A stretch of DNA of 39,057 nt. It comes from a virus. How positions within the stretch are numbered: the stretch's first letter is position 1; every line of letters starts with the position of its first letter. The translations under genes were made by a program, and so were the position numbers. Positions 7,451-13,519 of the stretch are shown in pieces. Location: positions 1-39,057 of the IMG/VR virus record IMGVR_UViG_3300017697_000034; one strand, 5' to 3'. The notes beneath the pieces were generated by a model that saw nothing but the letters and a program-made list of their open reading frames with translations, ran no database searches and had not been told where the DNA came from.

Positions 7451-8485
7451 TTATAAAAGAGTAATTTGTATTTGGCCGGTAGTTGAGTTTACACCGGAGC
7501 TGTTACTTTGATTTGTTCCATTATTAAGGGACCCACCACCGCCTCCGAACCCGGAATATGACCAACCACCTGAGCCGCCTCCACTCCAGCCACCGCCGCC
7601 GCCGCCTCCGCCCCAGCTGCCGCCGCCACCGCCGAAGCCGCCGCCAACGGAACCGGTTGCAACATGCCCTCGAGAATTATTATATAATGTTGGCCAGGTA
7701 AAGTTTCCGCCACAGTGATACGATCCGCCACCGTTCCATCCTTGACCGCCGCCACCTCCACACTGACCACTAGATGCGCTGCAATTGCCATTTGTGCCAC
7801 CCGCGCCGCCACCATTTGATCCTGTGCCGCCAGTTGCACCGGTTCGGCCGTCTTGTTGGCCGTTACTGCTTTGACCACTGCTGCCGCCTCCGCCGGCTGC
7901 AATAAGCGGTTGTGACAAAGAGTTAGGATCCCAGACGAAACTTCCGCCTCCGCCTCCGCCTCCGCCCCAGCCGTTGGTCTGTCGTTCACCCTGTTGGCCA
8001 ACTACTAAACGAAGTGTTTGGCCTGAGGTAAGATTAAAATCACCACGCATTCTTGCTCCCAATCCTCCATTTGTGCCTTGGCGAGTGCATGGGCCGCCGC
8101 CTTGGCCTCCCCAGCATTCAATTCTATATGTGCCATCTTTAGGCACTACCCATATCATTTGACCACTCGAAGTATTAAAATACGCAGTGTCGTTTTTAAA
8201 GGAATCTCCTCCAGTAATTCCGTTTCGTGCTTGTGTCAAACTTGGTCCATCTTCGAAGTTTGCGCCACCGGGTGTAAATGTAGCAGTAGTAAAATCGTAC
8301 AATCCTGCTCCGCCGCTACCTGCGAGCGCTACCCAATCTTCGCCGTTGTATACTTCTACATAAACTTCTTCAGTATTGTATCTCATCATACCTGTTTGTG
8401 GAGATCCAGGTCGTTGCGCTGTCGTACCAGACGGTAATCTAAGCGATGATGTAGCGTTTATTGTTGTGTTTTTTAAGGTAGCCAT
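7451..8485 (-). CDS. Glycine-rich adhesin, ALK/LTK-like (copy 1)
   Basis: 344 aa. Residues 17-55 are a common fibre module (LPSGTTAQRPGSP, RYNTEE, EVYNGEDWVALAG). Residues about 62-125 form a beta-rich TNF-like segment (TATFTPGG, GPSLTQARNGITGG, IWVVPKDGTYRIECWG). Residues 126-344 are glycine-rich: VVGQQGE at 161-167, an eight-glycine run at 174-181, PLIAAGGGGSSG, four Cys in the variable middle (C133, C235, C242, C258), FGGGGG-type blocks, and a final GQIQITLL strand. This order matches the TNF-like plus glycine-rich domain of ALK/LTK (Pfam PF12810) and also recalls the polyglycine adhesin gp38 of T-even phages. A receptor-binding tip is the likely role. It is preceded by a 14-codon ORF whose stop is one base from this ATG. 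Confidence 0.82.
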   Translation of the reverse strand: MATLKNTTINATSSLRLPSGTTAQRPGSPQTGMMRYNTEEVYVEVYNGEDWVALAGSGGAGLYDFTTATFTPGGANFEDGPSLTQARNGITGGDSFKNDTAYFNTSSGQMIWVVPKDGTYRIECWGGQGGGPCTRQGTNGGLGARMRGDFNLTSGQTLRLVVGQQGERQTNGWGGGGGGGGSFVWDPNSLSQPLIAAGGGGSSGQSSNGQQDGRTGATGGTGSNGGGAGGTNGNCSASSGQCGGGGGQGWNGGGSYHCGGNFTWPTLYNNSRGHVATGSVGGGFGGGGGSWGGGGGGGGWSGGGSGGWSYSGFGGGGGSLNNGTNQSNSSGVNSTTGQIQITLL

Positions 8486-8486
8486 A

Positions 8487-8531
8487 TTATAAGGGTGTCC
8501 ATTCTTTAGTTTTATCTGTTATTATGGCCAT
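8487..8531 (-). CDS. 14-codon leader ORF before adhesin copy 1
   Basis: The ORF MAIITDKTKEWTPL begins with ATG at 8531 and stops at 8489-8487. It is preceded by AAAGGATTTAATATT, the same ribosome-site stretch that precedes adhesin copy 2. Its stop and the adhesin ATG form TAATATG, the junction also seen between the 679-aa fibre and adhesin copy 3. The adhesin has no good ribosome site of its own, so the mini-ORF may recruit ribosomes for it. It could equally be the stump of a deleted gene whose start signals were kept. Confidence 0.5.
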   Translation of the reverse strand: MAIITDKTKEWTPL

Positions 8532-8556
8532 AATATTAAATCCTTTAGTATATATA

Positions 8557-8564
8557 TATTTATT
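8557..8564 (-). promoter_or_regulatory. T4-like late promoter box (AATAAATA)
   Basis: AATAAATA lies in the 84-base gap after adhesin copy 2. Initiation would fall near 8550, shortly before the AAAGGA ribosome site (8546-8541) and the 14-codon ORF. It would give adhesin copy 1 and its accessory their own late transcript. Confidence 0.5.
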
Positions 8565-8569
8565 CTTTC

Positions 8570-9580
8570 TTATTGTACAGTTATAGTAACTTGGCCATCA
8601 TTCTGTCTAGTTGATCCGGTGTTACTTTGATTTGATCCACCATTGTAAGATCCGCCTCCGCCACCTGAACAGCCACCACCTGAGTAGCCGCCGCCGCCTC
8701 CACCGCCATTACAGCCGCCGCCGCCTCCACCACCGAATCCTGCAAAGCCACCGCTACAAACAAATTGATTGCCGCCTAGGGCGCCATTTCTAGGCGCATA
8801 GGCAATGCCGCCATAACTGCCGCCGCTTTGGCCGTTACTCAACCAACCTGCGCCTGCACCGCCCCATCCGCTGTTTGTTGCTGTGCTTCCGCCGTTGCCG
8901 CCGCTGCCTGAAGCATAAGATCCGCCGTATGATGTACCGCCACTTGTTCCAGTTTGACCGCCGGTGGTATTGTAGCTTCCACTGCTACCTGCACCGCCGC
9001 CACCGCCTGCTACAATAAGTGGCTGACTATCTGTTGCATTCCTAAATACATATGTGCCGCCGCCGGCACCATTACGACTCATGTTAGCTCTTTGACCAAC
9101 TATTATTCTTATAGTTTCGCCTTCTGTCAAATTAAAATCACCACGCATTCTTGCGCCTCGTCCTCCACGACCGGAGTTTCCTTCATCGCCACCTTGTGCG
9201 CCCCAAGCTTCGATTGTATATGTGCCGTCTGTAGGCACTGTCCATAACATAATTCCACTTGAAGTATTAAAATACGAAGTGTCGTTTTTAAAGGAATCTC
9301 CTCCAGTAATTCCGTTGCGAGCCTGCGTGAGACTCGGACCATCATGACCTGTCTTGCCTCCTGGTGTAAATGTAGCAGTAGTAAAATCGTACAATCCTGC
9401 TCCACCTCCACCTGCGCCCAACCATTCGCCTACACTACTATCATACACTTCGAGTATTTCTTCTTCGGTATTATAACGAAAATCACCTGTTACAGGACTT
9501 CCTGGACGCTGCGCATTATTTCCTGTAGCAATTTTTAAAAATCCCGTATCATTAATTGTTGTGTTTTTTAAAGTAGCCAT
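8570..9580 (-). CDS. Glycine-rich adhesin, ALK/LTK-like (copy 2)
   Basis: 336 aa paralogue of the genes at 7451 and 10106. Module order is the same: NNAQRPGSP module (21-57), TNF-like segment (64-126, ending LWTVPTDGTYTIEAWG), then the glycine-rich domain (127-336). This copy shows the closest resemblance to ALK: IIVGQ at 159-163, GGGTYVF, PLIVAGGGGGAG, then FGGGGGGGCNGGGGGGGYSG at about 282-301 and a closing DGQVTITV strand. Cysteines are C275, C290 and C304. Its first half is nearly identical in DNA to copy 1, including 41 exact bases. The ATG follows AAAGGATTTAATATT. Unlike the other two, it has no zinc-ribbon accessory gene directly after it. Confidence 0.82.
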   Translation of the reverse strand: MATLKNTTINDTGFLKIATGNNAQRPGSPVTGDFRYNTEEEILEVYDSSVGEWLGAGGGGAGLYDFTTATFTPGGKTGHDGPSLTQARNGITGGDSFKNDTSYFNTSSGIMLWTVPTDGTYTIEAWGAQGGDEGNSGRGGRGARMRGDFNLTEGETIRIIVGQRANMSRNGAGGGTYVFRNATDSQPLIVAGGGGGAGSSGSYNTTGGQTGTSGGTSYGGSYASGSGGNGGSTATNSGWGGAGAGWLSNGQSGGSYGGIAYAPRNGALGGNQFVCSGGFAGFGGGGGGGCNGGGGGGGYSGGGCSGGGGGSYNGGSNQSNTGSTRQNDGQVTITVQ

Positions 9581-9599
9581 AATATTAAATCCTTTAGCA

Positions 9600-9607
9600 T
9601 ATTTAGT
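9600..9607 (-). promoter_or_regulatory. Weak late-box variant (ACTAAATA) before adhesin copy 2
   Basis: ACTAAATA matches the late box at only 6 of 8 positions, but it sits at nearly the same distance from the same AAAGGATTTAATATT ribosome-site block as the AATAAATA box before the leader ORF. The parallel layout suggests that a duplicated promoter has drifted. Confidence 0.3.
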
Positions 9608-10093
9608 TTACCATTTACCTACCGGACAAACTGCATCTGTAAGTCTAGTTTTTATAGGCATTATACAATGGCATTCATCGCAAGTTTTTAATACAGACAG
9701 TGAATCACATGCTTTACAAATATCATACCTAGATTTCTGCACTGCTGCATCGGCAACAAACGATGGAAACCCTACATCTGTATCTAATACTATAGTTGTT
9801 TCTATTAAACGATTATCTATAATTGCTGTTATTTCTTCCTCATTTAATTTTCTAACTTGCCAAGTTTGTTTCCATTGGCCGTGTTCAAATACAGGAGTTC
9901 CTTCTTCTGCAGTTTCATCATCAAGTAGATCCGGTAATTCAACTGTTATTAAAGGATACACGTTGAATTGTCTTAATAATGCCTCGTCTGGCATTTTTGA
10001 CTTTTTGTAGATCATTGCGCTTGGAAAATCTATTAATAACTGTTCTATAGTATAATTTTCCGGAATTCCATTAGTTAACTTTATATATGTCAT
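9608..10093 (-). CDS. Tail-fibre accessory protein with C-terminal zinc ribbon (copy 3)
   Basis: 161 aa paralogue of the genes at 6426 and 6990. N-terminal pattern: YTIEQLLIDFPSAMIY, YPLITVELP, EEGTPVFEHGQWKQTWQVRK. Ribbon cysteines: C126, C129, C138, C141, C143 and C156, ending CPVGKW. The C-terminal 45 residues are almost the same as in copy 1 (SRYDICKACD, LSVLKTC, CHCIMP, KTRL). It lies 12 bases after adhesin copy 3, with an AAAAAGG ribosome site, the same adhesin-then-accessory order as at 7451/6990. Likely function, by context only: folding, trimerising or attaching the adjacent adhesin. Confidence 0.76.
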   Translation of the reverse strand: MTYIKLTNGIPENYTIEQLLIDFPSAMIYKKSKMPDEALLRQFNVYPLITVELPDLLDDETAEEGTPVFEHGQWKQTWQVRKLNEEEITAIIDNRLIETTIVLDTDVGFPSFVADAAVQKSRYDICKACDSLSVLKTCDECHCIMPIKTRLTDAVCPVGKW

Positions 10094-10105
10094 TTTTATA
10101 CCTTT

Positions 10106-11122
10106 TTAAATTGCAGTTATAGTAACTTGGCCATGATCTGCTCGTTGGGCTCCACTAGTATTTCCATTAGAATTACTTTGATTTGATCCAGAGTTGTAAG
10201 AGCCGCCTCCGCCACCATACTGACTACTACTACTTGTGCCGCCTCCGCCACTATAGCCGCCTCCGGCTCCACTTGCTCCATAACAACATCCATCAGTTGC
10301 TGAGCCTCCACCAAATCCACCAATTGCATTACAGCTTTGACCGCCTTGACCACCATTAGTAAATGATTGTGGTCGACTAGCACTACAACTGTCGCTTCCT
10401 GGAGCGTTTCCACTAAATCCTGCGCCGCCGTATACACCACGGAGACTATTGCCGCCAGCTCCACCACTACCACCGGCATATCCCGAACCTGATTGTCCAG
10501 TTGTAGATGTAGTTGCATGACTTCGCGTGCCGTTCCACGGAGAATTTGTATTACCACCACCGGAACAAATTAAAGCAGTATTACTATTAGTAGAAACATG
10601 TGTGCCTCCGCCGCCTCCGCCATAACTTGGACCACCCATTTGGCCAACTAAGATTTTTATAGTTTCGCCTCCAGTGAGAGTAAAATCCCCACGCATTCTT
10701 GAGCCGTATGCGCCATTACCACTGTATCCGCCACCCATAGCACCCCATGTTTCGATTCTATATGTGCCATCAGCTGGCACAACCCATAGTTGGATGCCAT
10801 TTGAAGTGTTAAAATACGAAGTGTTGTTTTTCCAGGCGTCGACACCTGTACCAGTAAGTCCATTTCGTGCTTGAGTGAGACTCGGGCCACTAACTCCTGT
10901 TGATCCACCTGAAGTAAATGTTGCATTAGTGAAATCATATAAACTTGCGCCGCCTGTAATTGCAGCCCAATCTTCGCCGTTCCACATTTCTGCATATTCT
11001 TCAGTTGTATTCCATCGAATCGAGCCTACTTGCGGAGAACCCGGTCGTTGGCCTGTAGTACCAACTGGTAGTCGAATAAATCCAGTGTCGTTTATAATAG
11101 TTTGATTAGCAAATGTAGCCAT
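10106..11122 (-). CDS. Glycine-rich adhesin, ALK/LTK-like (copy 3)
   Basis: 338 aa and the most divergent of the three adhesins. Residues 18-58 are the GTTGQRPGSP module with EMWNGEDWAAITGG. Residues 61-126 are the TNF-like segment (TNATFTSGG, GPSLTQARNGLTG, LWVVPADGTYRIETWG). The glycine-rich domain has ILVGQMGG at 157-164, a GGGGGGTHV stretch, cysteines C186, C246, C264, C279 and C280, a FGGGSATDGCCYG block, GGGGGSYN and a closing HGQVTITAI. It starts one base after the stop of the 679-aa fibre (TAATATG), so it is probably translated by coupling to that fibre, which would link the fibre shaft with an adhesin tip in one assembly. Confidence 0.82.
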   Translation of the reverse strand: MATFANQTIINDTGFIRLPVGTTGQRPGSPQVGSIRWNTTEEYAEMWNGEDWAAITGGASLYDFTNATFTSGGSTGVSGPSLTQARNGLTGTGVDAWKNNTSYFNTSNGIQLWVVPADGTYRIETWGAMGGGYSGNGAYGSRMRGDFTLTGGETIKILVGQMGGPSYGGGGGGTHVSTNSNTALICSGGGNTNSPWNGTRSHATTSTTGQSGSGYAGGSGGAGGNSLRGVYGGAGFSGNAPGSDSCSASRPQSFTNGGQGGQSCNAIGGFGGGSATDGCCYGASGAGGGYSGGGGTSSSSQYGGGGGSYNSGSNQSNSNGNTSGAQRADHGQVTITAI

Positions 11123-11123
11123 A

Positions 11124-13163
11124 TTATTTCGTACCTTTTAAAAACTCGATTTCTTCTTTTAATGTTTTTACTGCTTCAATTAAATACGCTGTTAATTTAG
11201 TATACGCAATACCTTCTGGATTACCGTCAACGTCTTTCTTAACTAGATTTGGCAGTACTTCGTTTACTTGTTCAGCAATTAATCCTGCTTCACTTATTGA
11301 CGAACCATCTTTTCTATCATATATTACGCCAGCTAGTTGCATAATAGAATCAAGTGCATTTTGAATTGGATTTATATTTTCTTTTAATGTAATACTTGAA
11401 GTTTCTGTAATAGTACCTGCAGTAACAGCGCCAAAATGTCCAGTTCCATTAACGCCCATACCGCCGTCTACTTGTAGTGCGCCTGTGTTAACATTAGTTG
11501 CTGCTGTAGTATTTGTAATATTAGTTATGCCGTTTGCTTGTAATGTTGTAAACTGTCCTGTATTTCTTGTGACATTGCCAATTCGTCCAATAAAACCACC
11601 GCCTGAGTATACACGCTTGGCTGCACTAATGCCGCCTTCGGTGCGCAATGCACCTGTATCTCCTGTAGTATTAGTTGCTTCTGTACTATTAGTTACATCT
11701 ATTATACCACTTGATGTATATGTACTATTAGTGTTTAATGATGTAAATTGCGCTGTGCCTCTAGTAGTAGCACCAATACTCATATTGTTTATCGAGCCGC
11801 CACCTGCTGGTGACATTGTAACTGTACCCGAGCCACTCGGGCTAAGTGTTACGTTTGCTCCAGGACTTAGGTTAACTGTTGAACTAGCATTTAGTGTTGT
11901 AAACTGCCCTGTGCCGCCTGAAATATTACCAATAAAGCCTCCACCGGAGTAAACTTTTTTAGCAATACTTGCGCCGCCTTCTACTCTTAAAATACCAGTA
12001 TCACCTGTAGCATTTGATGCGTCTGTTGTACCAGTAATATCTACAGTTGAATTTGCATTTATTGTTGTAAATGCTCCAGAACTTGCAGAAGTATTACCAA
12101 TTGGAGTGTTTTGAATACTTCCAGCGTAAATTGCTCCGCTAATACCTACGCCACCTGTTACACGCAGTGTACCAGTTGTAGTATTAGTTGCTGCTGAATT
12201 TTGCGTAAACGATGTTGTACTATTTGAACTAAGTGTAGTGAATGTACCTGCTGCTGCTGTGCCGCCGCCGATTGCTCCATTTATACTTCCAGCGTAAATT
12301 GCTCCGCCGACGCCTAATCCGCCAGTTACGATTAATGCACCTGAACTTGTACTAGTAGACGCACCTGAACTTGTAGCAGTAATTGTAGGAGAAGTAAGTG
12401 ATGTAAATGCACCAGTACTTGGATTTGACGCACCGATACTCATGTTAGTAATTCCGCCAACTGTATCTGAACTTATTGTTAGTGTGCCGCCTGCGCCGAT
12501 AATAGTATTGCCACCCGGATCAATAGTTACCGATCCAGTTCCGGTTGGTGACATATTAATAGTTTGATTAAGTGATGTAAATACTAAGTTGCCAGGAAAT
12601 GCTGTTGGTTTACCTGCTTCGCCTAGTGTAATTGTTCCTGACGCCGATGCTAGTACTAAATCACCAGTTGGACGAACAGTTGCCGTTGCGCCTGGTTGAA
12701 TACTAACAGAACTTTGTGGACTAATGTCAACTAGTCCTGTTCCTGTTGGTTTAATTTCTACATTTTCATCTAACGGATTAAGTTCTACTTTACCATCTGC
12801 GTTTAGTAAGTCTTTTGTAGTTAACGGTAATTCAAACACTGTAGTACCAGCTAACGCACTTGTTAGTACATAGTTTGCGCCATCTGATGTTAATTGGTAT
12901 GACGAGTTTGTTGGAATCATTACTGAAGATCCAATTGCAATACCGTTACCTATAATTTGTCCTGCTGCTGTAGTTAGTGTAACCATTCCATCAGTAGCAT
13001 TATAAAATGTTTGTCTGCTGCCGGGGAAGAAAACAGGACTTACCATTGTTACTTCATAACCAGTTGTACCAGTTAAACTAATAATACCTCCAGTAAATGC
13101 GTAAGTAAAAGTTTGCTCTCCGGTAACAACTAATGTCTGGGGTGCTGTATTATAACGTGCCAT
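11124..13163 (-). CDS. Tail fibre with C-terminal S74-type self-cleaving chaperone
   Basis: 679 aa. Residues 1-115 form a beta-rich head (MARYNTAPQTLVVTGEQTFT at the start). Residues about 120-580 are a repetitive shaft with units such as TGALxVxGGxGVxGxIYAGxI, STGAFTSL and PTGTGSVTI, expected to form a trimeric beta structure. The last about 91 residues match the intramolecular chaperone (peptidase S74) family: S589-S590-I-T-L-K594-E-N-I, then GLIAEQVNEVLPNLV and a terminal helix with AYLIEAVKTLKEEIEFL. In the family a Ser and a Lys five residues later cut the chaperone off after trimer folding; here S589 and K594 keep that spacing. AAGGGAAG is the ribosome site. The gene sits between a small virion protein and adhesin copy 3. 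Confidence 0.87.
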   Translation of the reverse strand: MARYNTAPQTLVVTGEQTFTYAFTGGIISLTGTTGYEVTMVSPVFFPGSRQTFYNATDGMVTLTTAAGQIIGNGIAIGSSVMIPTNSSYQLTSDGANYVLTSALAGTTVFELPLTTKDLLNADGKVELNPLDENVEIKPTGTGLVDISPQSSVSIQPGATATVRPTGDLVLASASGTITLGEAGKPTAFPGNLVFTSLNQTINMSPTGTGSVTIDPGGNTIIGAGGTLTISSDTVGGITNMSIGASNPSTGAFTSLTSPTITATSSGASTSTSSGALIVTGGLGVGGAIYAGSINGAIGGGTAAAGTFTTLSSNSTTSFTQNSAATNTTTGTLRVTGGVGISGAIYAGSIQNTPIGNTSASSGAFTTINANSTVDITGTTDASNATGDTGILRVEGGASIAKKVYSGGGFIGNISGGTGQFTTLNASSTVNLSPGANVTLSPSGSGTVTMSPAGGGSINNMSIGATTRGTAQFTSLNTNSTYTSSGIIDVTNSTEATNTTGDTGALRTEGGISAAKRVYSGGGFIGRIGNVTRNTGQFTTLQANGITNITNTTAATNVNTGALQVDGGMGVNGTGHFGAVTAGTITETSSITLKENINPIQNALDSIMQLAGVIYDRKDGSSISEAGLIAEQVNEVLPNLVKKDVDGNPEGIAYTKLTAYLIEAVKTLKEEIEFLKGTK

Positions 13164-13183
13164 ATTTTATCTTCCCTTAATTG

Positions 13184-13504
13184 TTATGTAGTCGATGTTT
13201 CAATGCCGTAAACTGTACAGCCTACATTAGCTTGTGTTGAATATACTACTATATTTAGTCCACCTTGTAACACTAAGCCAGTGCGTTCAAAAACTCCATT
13301 TGGAATAAGAACTGTGTCATATTCAATCCATTCCGAATTCGCCGGAGTAGCTGTTGTTGCCATTGCTACACGCAAGCTAATAGAAGTTGCATTTCGGTTT
13401 GTTAATGAGATATTTGCAACAGCATATGTGCCTACCGGTACTGTGTACGCTGTTGTATTTGTTGTTGCAGGTATATCTACGTTACCTAATCTTCCTGTTG
13501 CCAT
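13184..13504 (-). CDS. Small beta-rich virion protein
   Basis: 106 aa: starts MATGRLGNVDIPATTNTTAY, continues with YAVANISLTNRNATSISLRV and ends in a VYSTQANVGCTVYGIE strand. The small, beta-only, Thr-rich composition resembles head-fibre or fibre-decoration proteins common among marine T4-like phages, including the 109-aa protein at 36314. I do not know a specific function. A GGAG ribosome site precedes it, in the 15 bases after the giant fibre stop. Its place between two fibre genes suggests that it is part of a fibre or its attachment. Confidence 0.7.
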   Translation of the reverse strand: MATGRLGNVDIPATTNTTAYTVPVGTYAVANISLTNRNATSISLRVAMATTATPANSEWIEYDTVLIPNGVFERTGLVLQGGLNIVVYSTQANVGCTVYGIETSTT

Positions 13505-13519
13505 TTCTTTTCTCCGTTG

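Larger units (their letters stand above)
8271..9403 (-). repeat. Exact 41-base match between adhesin copies 1 and 2
   Basis: Positions 8271-8311 and 9363-9403 are identical over 41 bases, and the neighbouring 8160-8230 and 9256-9330 differ at only a few positions. The matches cover the start of the TNF-like segments, while the glycine-rich halves differ strongly. This is the pattern of duplication or gene conversion in a shared part beside a diverging tip. Confidence 0.8.
6649..9868 (-). repeat. Exact 38-base match between accessory copies 1 and 3
   Basis: Positions 6649-6686 and 9831-9868 are identical over 38 bases (encoding the QTW-VRKLNEEEI stretch), and the C-terminal zinc-ribbon regions also differ by few bases. 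Copy 2, which lies between them, is much less similar there. Copies 1 and 3 are therefore the most recent pair, consistent with shuffling of cassettes. Confidence 0.78.

Noticed and set aside
7489-8001. Long Ala/Val-rich frame overlapping adhesin copy 1, and similar ones in copies 2 and 3
   Set aside because: These are frame shadows of glycine-rich codon runs; they lack ribosome sites and family features.
7451-11122. Diversity-generating retroelement acting on the adhesins
   Set aside because: No reverse transcriptase or template repeat is visible, and differences between copies are not limited to adenine-type changes.
11485-11952. A 155-codon plus-strand frame inside the S74 fibre
   Set aside because: Antisense shadow of repetitive shaft codons; the minus frame has clear family motifs.
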